In this document: positions 1 through 9,542 of the stretch, in pieces
Numbering within the stretch: position 1 is the stretch's first letter
Layout: each line of letters starts with the position of its first letter
Assembly (NCBI GenBank): GCA_905221605.1
Contig: CAJNDS010002230.1
Span: 429,501 to 493,500, forward strand
Reading direction: 5' to 3'
DNA: 64,000 bases
Origin: Symbiodinium natans
Lineage: Eukaryota > Sar > Dinophyceae > Suessiales > Symbiodiniaceae
Position numbers and translations under genes: made by a program
The notes under the pieces: generated by a model
What the model was told of the DNA's origin: nothing
Databases searched by the model: none
Seen by the model: only the letters and a program-made list of their open reading frames with translations

Positions 1-1
1 A

Positions 2-877
2 TTCTGGCATAACGCAGCTGCGGATGAAGCAGCCAAGGCTGCCCACTTGAAAAGAAGCGTGGAGTTGAACCAATGCTTTGAGCAGGCATCAGCCGCAGCT
101 GCTTCCCAACGTCACGCCGCCGCTAAACTCTTTGCATTCCATGAGGGAGTGGTGAAACAAGCTGGAGGTGATGAAAATCCCCAGGTGCTTTCCGTGGGTG
201 GGTTAGGGTTTGGGGTGGGTGGAGATGGACAAATTGACCTTATCAGGGATTTGGGCGGCGTGCAAGTACAGACGTGTGTCCAACCTTTGCTGGAGTTCGA
301 CGATTGCTTGATGGGCCCGCGTTTTCTGTGGGTACTGCAGAAGTTTTTCTTGTCTCAGTCATGGAAGCAAACACAGTCGCCTGTGTCAGTGCTGGAAATA
401 TATCTCGAATTTGTGGCGCAAACCGGCTGGATCGCACCAGCCAACACAGCTAAGATGGAGTCTGCGACATTGCTTCTACGCTATCGAAATAGCATCCCGT
501 CTTCGTGGGTTCATGAATCGGAATACCCAGCTCTCAAGCTTTGTCGGCCTGCGCTCGGGAAGCAGGTAACCGTCTTTCTGCATGCGATTAAAGAACTGTT
601 CAAGCGCACGCAAGCTGAGCATAGCGTTGTACAGGAAAAGGCCTTGAGTGTCATAGGTCTTTCAAGACGAGTGCCGGCTCTTTATATCTGTCCAATGACG
701 ATAGATGCACAGGCTATCCGGCTGAAGTCTGTTATTGGGAGTGACAAGTACGACTTAGTCGTTAAACGGCCGTACTCGCCTCCAGCTAATGTCTTTCAAA
801 GTTGCCCTTTGCCAGTTGTGGATCCACAAGTTGTGTGGAATTTATACTGCCAACGCCACAGGCAGCGAAGGCGGTGA
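2..877 (+). CDS. 3' end of a LINE-like retroelement ORF with RNase H terminus (partial)
   Basis: The frame is open from base 2, so the true start lies upstream. The first residues, FWHNAAADEAAKAAH, fit the end of a retroelement RNase H domain, where a conserved Asp lies in an N-x-x-AD-x-A context. About 270 residues without a recognised motif follow, ending at TGA 875-877. After a short 3' segment the sequence passes into (CCCTAAA)n from about 970. A LINE with a C-terminal RNase H fits; reverse transcriptase is not in the window, so the class is inferred from a short motif. Whether it is active cannot be judged. Confidence 0.6.
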   Translation, partial: FWHNAAADEAAKAAHLKRSVELNQCFEQASAAAASQRHAAAKLFAFHEGVVKQAGGDENPQVLSVGGLGFGVGGDGQIDLIRDLGGVQVQTCVQPLLEFDDCLMGPRFLWVLQKFFLSQSWKQTQSPVSVLEIYLEFVAQTGWIAPANTAKMESATLLLRYRNSIPSSWVHESEYPALKLCRPALGKQVTVFLHAIKELFKRTQAEHSVVQEKALSVIGLSRRVPALYICPMTIDAQAIRLKSVIGSDKYDLVVKRPYSPPANVFQSCPLPVVDPQVVWNLYCQRHRQRRR

Positions 878-967
878 TATCTTAGTTTTCTGCAGTCAAT
901 TGATAATTCACTTCTTCGCTAAGGATCTCTTGCGTTCTTCTCGCATGGGACGTCCGATGACATCTTG

Positions 968-1086
968 CATAAACCCCTAAACCCCTAAACCCTAAACCCC
1001 TAAACCCAAACCCCTACACCCCTAAACCCTAACCCTAAACCCTAAACCCTAAACCCTAAACCCCTAACCCTAAACCCTAAGCCCTA
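968..1086. repeat. interstitial telomeric array, CCCTAAA strand
   Basis: Degenerate CCCTAAA/CCCCTAAA units start where the LINE 3' region ends. The last unit is CCCTAG, whose AG can serve as the acceptor of the exon that follows. Confidence 0.95.
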
Positions 1087-1087
1087 G

Positions 1088-1154
1088 GTCCAGCCCCTGA
1101 CGGCCGCAGCCCACGACTGCCTCATCCTGGGCAGCGCCAGCCTCCTGCGAGGCG
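1088..1154 (+). CDS. mini-exon, product not recognised
   Basis: Acceptor CCCTAG|G is made by a one-base variant of the telomeric repeat; donor is GGCG|GTGCGC. The frame reads VQPLTAAAHDCLILGSASLL then RG (22 codons plus 1 nt). The hydrophobic pattern and composition look coding. No neighbouring exon in phase was found. Confidence 0.5.
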
Positions 1155-1199
1155 GTGCGCTTGTGCGTGTCCTTTTTCGTTGGAGGCGTCTAGGGCTTA

Positions 1200-1455
1200 G
1201 AGGGATGTTTTCTGAAGTGAAGAAAGAAAGAAGTACATATACATGAATACATAATTAGATGAACAAATAGATGAATAATTCAATAAACAAATACATAAAT
1301 AGTTAAATCAATAAAAATAGCTAAATGAGCTAAAAAAATACATGAATAAATAAATACATATAAATGGGTAAATATAAATATATAAATATAAATAAATCAA
1401 CAAATAAACAAATAAATAAATATATACATATATATATACACATAAAAAACGAAGC
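1200..1455. repeat. AT-rich AATA/TAAA-type simple sequence
   Basis: Low-complexity runs of AAATA, AATACATA and TATATA with no credible coding frame. From 1456 to 1975 follows ordinary AT-rich unique sequence without telomeric repeats; I see no gene there. Confidence 0.85.
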
Positions 1456-1975
1456 TATATGTATATCAGAACTATGTATGATATGGATGTGTACATACAT
1501 GCTGCACCCCCTTCCTCATTAATCCACCGTTTCCGGCTTCAATCCGAATCCTATCAAGCTACGCTCGATTTAAAAGTATCTTGGTGATGTTCGCAAAGTC
1601 GACTTCTGGATTTTGAGGTTGTAGGTAGTTGTGACAGCACACAACTTACATAACTAGGGTAACTATCTGAAACAGCCGCAGTTTTTTCATGTTTCTTCAC
1701 CGGCCGTCTATTAATTTGAAACCTCACAAATGAAAACGGTTTTTAAATCGCAGAATGGGTTAAAACGAGCTGACCTCCATTATGTTAACCAAAAAATGAG
1801 GTTATCTTCATTTTGAAAGTGGAGGGAAGAATTTGAGATTGCAGAGTGTGCTCATGTAATAAAGGAGATATTTTGTTTAAACCCGTTTGTTGCGTTTTTG
1901 CAAGGAGTGCCACTAGCCCCTGCTACAATAACAGACTAGCCTCTACTTGTGATAATACAGCTGACATGTTCCCCC

Positions 1976-2056
1976 TTCTACTAACAGTCCTTCATAGGGA
2001 TTGTAGTAGGGGGTACTACAATCCCTATTCAGGACTGTTAGTATATGGGGGAACAT
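1976..2056. mobile_element. foldback element family 1 (GTTCCCCCTT...AAGGGGGAAC)
   Basis: Terminal inverted repeat beginning ATGTTCCCCC and containing ACTAACAGTCC, mirrored by GGACTGTTAGTAT...GGGGGAACAT. The two arms nearly fill the element, so it would fold into one hairpin. Related copies lie at 12341, 29912, 38508 and 51778. Length and lack of coding capacity suit a MITE. Confidence 0.75.
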
Positions 2057-2231
2057 GCTCAAAAATTCAGTTGAGCAGAATGATTGGTCGTCATATTTGA
2101 TGCAAATCAGAGCTCAAATTACATCATACACTCAGTGGAATTTGAGCACGTCATGGTGTTGCGAGGGATCTCAGCCACCACATTCATTCGTTCGTGATGC
2201 TCCCTAACTTGCCGCATTTTTACAATGTGAC

Positions 2232-2530
<299 letters not shown>

Positions 2531-2689
2531 CGCCTTTTAATATGCCCAACAAGTACTTCCGCCCAAAAGGATGGGGCCATGCCCAGCTGTCCAGCTGTGC
2601 AACCCAACAGCAAGACAAAGATGATCAAGCTCCGCTCTGTTCCGGCGTTCCGTTCCGAGGGCTCCGGGGTGGCAAATGCGGTTAAGGTT

Positions 2690-2785
2690 TAAGGTTTAGG
2701 GTTTAGGGTTTAGGGTTTAGGGTTTAGGGTTTAGGGTTTAGGGTTTTAGGGTTTAGGGTTTAGGGTTTAGGGTTTAGGGTTTGGG
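2690..2785. repeat. interstitial telomeric array, TTTAGGG strand, then a C run
   Basis: Near-perfect TTTAGGG units are followed at about 2790 by an uninterrupted run of C. The next 300 bp (2810-3100) hold unique sequence and short degenerate G-rich repeats without a supported exon. Confidence 0.97.
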
Positions 2786-3103
2786 CCGCCCCCCCCCCCC
2801 CCCCCCTCTCCGGCCCCCGGCCTCTAGAGACAGAAGCCCAACCCTTCGGCTGTTGGAAATATTCAAAGATGAAGAACGACAAATAGGCAAGTCATAAATG
2901 AAGATCGAGGCTGTCGTGAGACACCCCGTCTGCAACCGGGCTGAGGGTTGGGGTTTTGCAATGGGATCTAGGGTTTAGGGTCTAGGGTTTGGGGCTTTTG
3001 CTGTAGGGTTTTGGGGCCTTGGAGGTTGGCTGTAGGGTCACTGTAGTGAGGCTGGCAATGACTTGGTCAGAAGCCTATGTGGGGGTCTTTAGGCATTCTT
3101 TTC

Positions 3104-3372
3104 GCCCTAAACCCTAAACCCTAAACCCTAAACCCTAAACCCTAAACCCTAAACCCTAAACCCTAAACCCTAAACCCTAAACCCTAAACCCTAAACCCTA
3201 AACCCTAAACCCTAAACCCTAAACCCTAAACCCTAAGCCCTAAGCCCTAAGCCCTAAGCCCTAAGCCCTAAGCCCTAAGCCCTAAGCCCTAAGCCCTAAG
3301 CCCTAAGCCCTAAGCCCTAAGCCCTAAGCCCAAACCCAAAACCGAAAACCCAAAACCCAAAACCCTAAACCC
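3104..3372. repeat. telomeric array switching from CCCTAAA to CCCTAAG units
   Basis: Perfect CCCTAAA units fill 3104-3230; from about 3230 to 3330 the unit becomes a homogeneous CCCTAAG variant before reverting. Such a local spread of a single-base variant suggests tandem expansion in place. Confidence 0.97.
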
Positions 3373-3574
3373 TAAACTCTAATGTCCCTTTGAGGCACAA
3401 CACTCGCAGAAGTCCAAGCAGCTGTCGACACTGCGGACGGGTTTAGGGTTTAGGGTTTAGGGGGAGGGCGCGTCAAACCCCCAAGAAACCAAACCGGAGA
3501 CCCCGTATACTTTGAACTTTTGCTCCAACCCCGAAGGTCGAAAAAAGCTGAGCCCGAAACCCCAAACCCGAATA

Positions 3575-3682
3575 CTCGGTAGCCCAGTGATACCCTTTAC
3601 TTTTTTTTTTGCCCTGGGTTCCCTTCTAAAGTAACCACCCAAACAAAGGGTGGCCTTATGACAAAACGGCTACTGGGCCTTA
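3575..3682. mobile_element. foldback element family 5 (GGTAGCCCAGTG...TACTGGGC)
   Basis: The left end CTCGGTAGCCCAGTGATACCC mirrors the right end GGCTACTGGGCCTTA, with a T run inside the left arm. The best copy is 17029-17140; partial copies lie near 50390 and 63314. Confidence 0.65.
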
Positions 3683-3922
3683 TGAGCCCTGCAGCCCCAA
3701 GAATCACCCCCCGGGCCTGAATGCCTCCTCTCCCACCCACAGACACCTCAAACACTAGGGGTGCTGAAAGCCCGAAACGCCCACTAAAACCGTAAAGCCG
3801 TAACACCCTAAAGCCCTTAAGACCCTAAAACCCTAAAACCCTAAAACCCAAAACCCTAAAACCCTGAAACCCTACAACCCTAAAGCCCTGAAACCCTAAA
3901 ACCTTAAACCCTAAACCCCAAG

Positions 3923-4008
3923 GACCCCAAGAAGCCAAGAAGTTCGTCCTCGCTGCAGGAGTCGGGTGATGCCCTGGCCGTGGCCACCTCTGTTGGGCAG
4001 AAGGCCAG
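3923..4008 (+). CDS. mini-exon, Ser/Lys-rich, product not recognised
   Basis: Acceptor CCCCAAG|GACC; donor GCCAG|GTGCTC. The frame gives DPKKPRSSSSLQESGDALAV followed by ATSVGQKA (28 codons plus 2 nt). Composition suggests a flexible hydrophilic stretch. A second frame is also open. Confidence 0.5.
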
Positions 4009-4164
4009 GTGCTCGACATGTCCGTACCCCCCTTAAATTCCCAAACTCCCAACCCTAAAACCTGAATCTGTAAGGCTACTCACCTCCAGCAACTGGTTCA
4101 GTTGCAAGTTTTTTTTTCGGGTTTGTTGCAAAGATATCTTATTTGGCAACTTCGAGCGGAATCG

Positions 4165-4273
4165 GATTCCCTTCGGGGATCATCCGATAAGATTGGAACG
4201 ATACAGAGAAGATTAACATGGCCCCTGCGCGAGGATGACACGCACAAATCGAGAAGTGTACCAAGTCTTTTTT
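4165..4273 (+). ncRNA. U6 spliceosomal snRNA
   Basis: Nearly the whole U6 sequence is visible: a 5' stem-loop around TTCCCTTCGGGGA, the ACAGAGA box at 4203-4209, the segment that pairs with U4, GGCCCCTGCGC, GATGACACGC, and a terminal T6 run at 4268-4273 that suits RNA polymerase III termination. U6 is the catalytic core RNA of the spliceosome. Oddity: the catalytic AGC triad downstream of ACAGAGA reads AAC here (GATTAACATGG instead of GATTAGCATGG), which raises the possibility of a pseudogene or lineage variant. It lies in a 1.2-kb stretch almost free of telomeric repeats and upstream of a 5S gene in the same orientation. Confidence 0.93.
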
Positions 4274-4830
4274 AGATCTCATGATTAGATTCTTGAACTC
4301 TTGAACAGGAACCTACTTTCAGTCGAAGGCAAAGCTAAGTTGCTGTACCCCATGCTCAAAAAATGTTCATTGGCAGGTAAGTGACTAGCAGCTCCTGTGT
4401 AAACTTACCTGGCTAGTGTTGGGCGGAGATCCAGCAGCTCGCTCTCATAGGGTCGAGCAGTTCACTGCACTCTGAGGCCTGTAACGCCTAAGGAGTCTCC
4501 GATGGAGTCATCCATAGCAGAATTTCTTGAGAGGCAACTAGCTTGTGAGCTGTTGCCAACAGCAAGGGGAATTTGATGCTGCTGTGCTGCTCCTCAACTT
4601 GGGTGGGGGCCAAAAGCTGCTCGCTCGTGTTCCTGAGTTGTTTTTGCTTAGCGAGCTTGCGCCAAAGTTAGTAGATTTGGGAAGCAGGCTTTCGCATGTT
4701 GAGTTGGGAGGTACAGAACTTGCTTGTTTTTTCGGAAGCAGCAGTGGCCATGTGGCTCAAAGGTTAGGGATCGAACTTTAGAAGTCTAGCGATAAAACCT
4801 TTGAAGTCTGTTAATGACTGTAGAGTCGCT
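4274..4830. other. unique spacer between U6 and 5S, with a spliced-leader-like motif
   Basis: This stretch has no telomeric repeats. At 4741-4762 the sequence GCAGTGGCCATGTGGCTCAA resembles the dinoflagellate spliced leader (GCCAT...TGGCTCAA core) with differences, about 70 bp upstream of the 5S gene. A 79-codon frame at 4545-4781 lacks an ATG start and has no recognised domain, so I do not call it. Confidence 0.4.
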
Positions 4831-4949
4831 GACGGCCATATCTCACCGAATGCACCGGATCTCTTCTGACCTCCGAAGTTAAGCGGTGGAGAGCCCGCCT
4901 AGTACTGGCCTTGGGGACCGGCTGGGAAGCGCTTAGGGTGCTGTCAGCT
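4831..4949 (+). rRNA. 5S ribosomal RNA
   Basis: A 119-nt sequence starts GACGGCCATATCTCACCGAA and ends GTGCTGTCAGC; the ends pair to make helix I. Conserved internal blocks are visible (GACCTCCGAAGTTAAGCGG; AGTACTGGCC; GGGGACCGGCTGGGAAG), covering the internal promoter region. A TTTT run follows at 4949-4952. It is a single copy here, linked to U6 in the same orientation. Confidence 0.95.
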
Positions 4950-4952
4950 TTT

Positions 4953-5262
4953 GCTTGATGTCAAACTTTATGTGGGTGTGCTCACTCTGGCCTCTCCGTC
5001 CTGAATTTGGCAGATGTTGAATCAGTTCACAAGTCTTCACTGCACGAAAGCACATGCTTATGAGATTCTGCTTTGTGTGGGTGTGCTCTCGCTTACCTCT
5101 GTCAAGAACTTGGCATATGTGAGTCAGATCGCAAGTCTGAACCCATCTGCCATGAGCCGGCAGGCTGGCAGTCTCACAGCAGGCAGAGTAGTGCCCCTGG
5201 CAGTGAGTGATGGCTGTTGTTTTTCTTGTTGGAGCACGAAGCGCCGCAAAAATTGTGTGAGT
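4953..5262. other. unique sequence downstream of 5S, no gene supported
   Basis: Ordinary composition without telomeric repeats; contains two diverged copies of a TGTGGGTGTGCTC segment (about 4972 and 5074). Degenerate CCCTAAA repeats resume at about 5262. Confidence 0.5.
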
Positions 5263-5827
5263 CCTAAACCCTAAACCCTAAACCCTATTTCCTAAACCCT
5301 AAACCCTAAGCCCTAAGCCCTAAGCCCTAAGCCCTAAGCCCGAAGCCCGAAGCCCTGAACTCAAACTTAGGGTTACGCCTGGGGGTCCCTGTTACAGTAC
5401 GCCCCTCTCAATTTTCGGGCACCAGAACTTCGGGCACCAGAGCTTCGGGGCTTCAAGGGGTTTTGAAGAACCCCCCCCAAAAAAAAACAAAGAAAACAAC
5501 AGAGAGAAATAGCAAGACGGAAAAAGACCCCGGACCTGATTTGAGAATGACAGCCGCGCCACGTCTGCAAGAAGGGTCGTAGGCAGGGTTGGGAGGCGAC
5601 GAGGCCCCCTCTTCCTAAACCCTCAACCCCCCTAAAACCTAAGCCCTTCTAGCCTTAAGCTGTCCCCCTGTTGCAAGGCAATGACGTCCAGTAGGGTACA
5701 GTGTCTAGGACCCGGAGTAGGCCCTTATTTCACTCTTTTTAGGGTTGGGTTACATTTGTTTTCCTAGGTTACTCCTAGGTCTAGGCTCAGAAATCACCAA
5801 CGGGCACTGCTGGGGAAACCCTAACCC

Positions 5828-5900
5828 TGGTGCCACACCCCTGGGTGTGCCGGGGCACCATTTCCACATGGTATTTACTGCCGCTGCGTGGCGAGACGCC
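5828..5900. repeat. dispersed hairpin repeat family 6, copy 1
   Basis: TGGTGCCACACCC and GGGTGTGCCGGGGCACCA form a hairpin, followed by CATTTCCACATGGTATTTAC and CCGCTGCGTGGCGAGACGCC. Copy 2 lies at 11134-11215 with the same order of blocks, and both run straight into CCCTAAACCC. Confidence 0.7.
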
Positions 5901-6065
5901 CTAAACCCTAAACCGTAAACACGAAACCCGAAACCCGAAAGCCTAAATCCTAAACCCTAAGCCCTAAGCCCTAAACCCTAAACCCTACACCCAAAACCCT
6001 AAACCCTAGACTTCCTAAACCCTAAACCCTAAATCCTACGCCTTATGCCCTGTCAAGCCTCCCAG

Positions 6066-6118
6066 CAAGTTTCGTTGACAAGGCCAAAAGCCGGCAGGTC
6101 CAAAAGACCACGGATAAG
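6066..6118 (+). CDS. mini-exon, product not recognised
   Basis: Acceptor CCTCCCAG|C, donor GATAAG|GTGCCG. With two leading bases the frame reads SFVDKAKSRQVQKTTDK. Preceded by CCCTAAA and followed by TTTAGGG-type repeats. Confidence 0.5.
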
Positions 6119-6270
6119 GTGCCGAGAGTTTGGGGGGTGTTTTCGGGGGTTTAGGGCTTAGGGTCTAGGGCGGGTTCAGGTTTTTTTTTTTGGGTTTTAG
6201 GGTAGTTAAGGGCAAAGGGTTTTTCAATGCTTTGGGGGGTTTGGGGTTCAGGGCTGACGGTTTCTGACAG

Positions 6271-6321
6271 GTTTCGCGGTTCAGAGGTCCAGCAATTTTG
6301 CCTTCAAGGCTCCGGGAATCG
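6271..6321 (+). CDS. possible mini-exon
   Basis: Acceptor TTCTGACAG|G and donor GAATCG|GTTGTC bound 51 nt that are open in all three frames (for example FAVQRSSNFAFKAPGI). The frame cannot be chosen without RNA data. Confidence 0.33.
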
Positions 6322-6498
6322 GTTGTCTAAGGATGATGCAAATCAGGTCCCTGACCCCCAAACCGCCTAGACCCTAACCTAAACAAGCATCGGCTCTACA
6401 TAGTAGGTCATTGCTAAGATTGTGACGCGTCACAAAAAAGGAGGCTTTGATGCTGGCCGAAATCCTTGCAGGCTCTTCGTCCCTGGAGTTGCGGTAGC

Positions 6499-6655
6499 TG
6501 CAGGGTCCCTTCATGTGGTCCCTTACCTTTGTTAAAGTGTTCTGAAGTATGGGCTCTTGGGTTCAATAGGGTATACAAGCGGGTATGTCAGGGTTCCCCA
6601 ATGACGGGCACATATTCAGGGACCATGTAGGTACCAGAAGATCTTAGGGACACTA
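6499..6655. mobile_element. foldback element family 4 (degenerate)
   Basis: Carries the family hallmarks TGGTCCCTTACC, GTTCTGAAGTATGGGC, CTTGGGTT and, at the right, AGGGACCATGTAG. Other copies: 19903, 33557, 51124, 53683, 54567, 61985, 62490. Confidence 0.65.
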
Positions 6656-6903
6656 GGTTGTTGAGGGCTTAGGCCGCGTCCTCACCCGCTCCCCCCCTCC
6701 CACGACGCACAAAAAGTACGAGCAGCAACATCAAGCAGCGGCTTTTGTTCCCCAAGCCCTAACCCTCAACTCTCAACCCTCAACCCTATACCCTCAACCC
6801 TAAACCCTAAACCCTAAGCCCTAAACCCTAAACCCTAAACCCTAAACCCTAAACCCTACGCCCACAAGCCTAAGCCCTCAGCCTTCAGGCCTGCTGGGTG
6901 CAG

Positions 6904-6951
6904 TCCGAGCAGGAGGCCAATGAGCCTCAGCGTCATCACACTGGCGCTCGG
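6904..6951 (+). CDS. mini-exon, product not recognised
   Basis: Acceptor GGGTGCAG|T, donor CTCGG|GTTGTA. Sixteen codons read SEQEANEPQRHHTGAR. CCCTAAA repeats precede and G-strand repeats follow. Confidence 0.45.
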
Positions 6952-7397
6952 GTTGTAGGGTTTTTAGGTTTTTAGGGTTTTTAGGGGGTAGGGGTTTAGG
7001 GCTTAATAAATGAAGGGTTTGATGGTCTAAGGGTGTTAAAGAGTTCAAGGGTTTCAGGGTTTAAGGTTTCAAGGGTTTGGGGTTGGGGGCTAGGGGCTGT
7101 TGAGTTTAATGGGGTTAAGAGGGCTCAAACGGGCGTAGTGGGGTTTACGAGGGTTCTATAGGGTTGTTCAAAAGGGCTGATAGGGCTTGGGGATTTATCT
7201 GCTTGAGAGGCGAACGAATTTCGATGCTGAACCCTAAACCCTGAGCCCTAAACCCTAAACCCTAAACCCTCAACCCTAGACCCTAAACCTCCCTAAACCC
7301 TAAACCATAGAGTAAATAAATCTAAACCGCAACCCTGAACCCTAAGCCTCAAACCCTAAGCCCTAAACCAAAGCCCCCAACTCCTTGAGCTCTCTCG

Positions 7398-7515
7398 GCC
7401 CTTAAATGCGTGGTTGTCAAAATTATAGTCCCGGTTTGGATCCCTATTCTAATACGGCACCTAACACTTAGGGTGTCCAACAAGGGGCCCTAGTTTTGAC
7501 AGCCGCCCTTAAATG
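7398..7515. mobile_element. MITE with 11-bp target duplication, Mutator-like
   Basis: Direct repeats GCCCTTAAATG at 7398-7408 and 7505-7515 flank a 96-bp segment. Its ends contain GGTTGTCAAAAT and its mirror TTTTGACAGCC. An inverted repeat with a 9-11 bp duplication is typical of Mutator-like elements; the class is inferred. Confidence 0.6.
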
Positions 7516-7544
7516 GCAAATGCCCCAAGCCGATCTCTGTTAAG

Positions 7545-7583
7545 GAGATCACCTGCTGCGCGATCATCTTCCACCGGGGAGAG
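7545..7583 (+). CDS. mini-exon, product not recognised
   Basis: Acceptor TGTTAAG|G, donor GGAGAG|GTGCAG. Thirteen codons in phase 0: EITCCAIIFHRGE. It sits just downstream of the Mutator-like element. Confidence 0.5.
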
Positions 7584-8241
7584 GTGCAGAGGGACTTGGG
7601 GGTTAGGGCTTGGGGGGTTTAGGGTTTGGGGTTTAGGGTTTGGGGTTTAGGGTTTAGGGGGTTTAGGGTTTAGGGGGTTTAGGGTTTAAGGGGTTTAGGG
7701 TTTAGGGGGTTTAGGGTTTAGGGGTAGGGGCTTATAGGGTTCAGAGGGCTTATACCTCCCAAATTCACAGCCCCAAGCCCTCAGACCGTCAACCTTAGAC
7801 CTTAGACCCCAAGCCCAAATCCTCTCACGCAAGGCTCGTGACCCTGCTGAGAACCCTGCTTATGTGTCGCCATGAACCTCGAAGCCCGACACCCTTATTC
7901 TGAACCCTAGACCTTTAACCCTGAACCCTAAACCCCAAACCCTAAACCCTAAACCCGAAGCCCTTTATTGCGGAAATCGGCGTGTGAATCGCTGCAACGA
8001 TTTCAGGGTTAGTGTTTGTTCAGGGGATTTCGGCTTCAGGGGTTTGAGGGCTTTAGGGTTTAGGGGGTTTAGGGTTTAGGGTTTAGAGTTTAGGGTTTAG
8101 GGTTTAGAGTTCAGGGTTTGGGGTTTAGGGTTTAGGGGCTTTATAGGGTCCAGGGGTTTAGGGTTCAAAGGGGCGTAGGGTCGAGGAGCTGTAGCGGAAG
8201 TCGTAGGTTTGATGCTTTTTGTCTGGGCTTTCGGGGGTGAG

Positions 8242-8295
8242 GAAGCTTGGTTGATTGGAGACCTGCTTGCCTCGTTTGACACGAAGCCGCTCAAC
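8242..8295 (+). CDS. possible mini-exon, 3' end uncertain
   Basis: Acceptor GGGTGAG|G opens a frame reading EAWLIGDLLASFDTKPLNN. Composition is protein-like, but no clear donor precedes the CCCTAAA array. Confidence 0.4.
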
Positions 8296-8685
8296 AATAA
8301 ACCCTAAACCCTAAACCCTAAACTTTGAACCCCAAACCCAAAGCTCTAAACCCTAAACCCCAAACCACAAACCCAAAACCCTAACCTAAACCCTATATAC
8401 ACCCTAAACCCTAAGCCCTAAACCCGAACCAAACCCTACACATTCTCAACTGACAGTTCGTCCTGAACCTTTCAACCCTAAACCGAAAGAACTCCACAAA
8501 CCCCAAACCCCTTCACCACCTTCCAAATCTCCAAAGCAACACAACCCCTCCAGCCTAAAAACCCCCTTTAACCTAAACCTCAAACCCTAAAGCCCATATA
8601 AACCCTAAACCCCAAACCCTAAACCCCAAACCCCCTTAAACCCGAGCCAAACCCCAACTAAACCCCCTCAACCCGCAATAGCCAG

Positions 8686-8745
8686 GCCTTAGACAAGGCG
8701 TCAGCGCAACAGCAGGCGCTCTGTTCTCGAAGTTTTCGCTGTGGG
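8686..8745 (+). CDS. mini-exon, product not recognised
   Basis: Acceptor TAGCCAG|G, donor TGTGGG|GTACTT. Twenty codons in phase 0: ALDKASAQQQALCSRSFRCG. C-strand array before, G-strand array after. Confidence 0.5.
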
Positions 8746-9484
8746 GTACTTCCGGGGTTCAGGGGCTTAGGGGGTTTAGGGGTCTAGGGTCTAGGGTTTA
8801 AGTTTAGGGGTTTAGGGTTGTTGAGGAATTATACGAAGAGGTAATTGTTGGCTTCTTTGGTTCAACAGCTCCCCAACATCCCACAAAACTGAAGCCTTTA
8901 AAGCACTAAGTACCCCCCCCCCCACCGGCTCAGGGTTTAGGGTTTAGGGTTTAGGGTTTAGGGTTTAGGGTTTAGGGTTTAGGGTTTAGGGTTTTCTAAC
9001 AAATCTAGCGGGCTTCTCGGGCTTCTAGTCACGTTCATCTGTTCAGGGCTTGGGGCGTCTAAGGTCTTAGGTTTGCTTTTTGCCGAGAGATTCTCTGCTT
9101 GCACCGTAAACCCTAGAGCCCTAGAACCTTTTACTCTCTCTTTCTATACATATCTAGGTAGGCCTTTGGGATATTTTTATATTTTCCCTTATTGGGTTTA
9201 AGAGGATCCTCTTCAGGAATATTTTTCGGAGGGTTTTAAGGGCCATCCTAGATATATACACGTATAAACCCTCTAGTCTTGTTCTGCACGATTACGGTTT
9301 CGGGATTCGGGGCCCTAAGCCCGGAATCGTAGTCGGAACCTCAGTCGACAGCTTAGGGCTTCGACTCGGAACCATAATCGACACGACTAGGCGTACGTAA
9401 ATAGTAACCTAAGGATCTGAGATCCTATGACACCCTAAACCCTAAACCCTAAGTCCTGAACGGCCTCCTAGACTCCTGCAAAAG

Positions 9485-9542
9485 GCCAAGAAGCAGCGCG
9501 TGGGTGCGGATGTGAAGCCGACGGCCACGGGCCAAGCCTCGA
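9485..9542 (+). CDS. mini-exon, product not recognised
   Basis: Acceptor TGCAAAAG|G; the frame reads AKKQRVGADVKPTATGQAS and a GC donor (TCGA|GCTATT) may end it. C-strand repeats precede and G-strand repeats follow. Confidence 0.42.

Noticed and set aside
4545-4781. 78-codon frame between U6 and 5S
   Set aside because: No ATG start, no recognised domain; the segment is more likely spacer.
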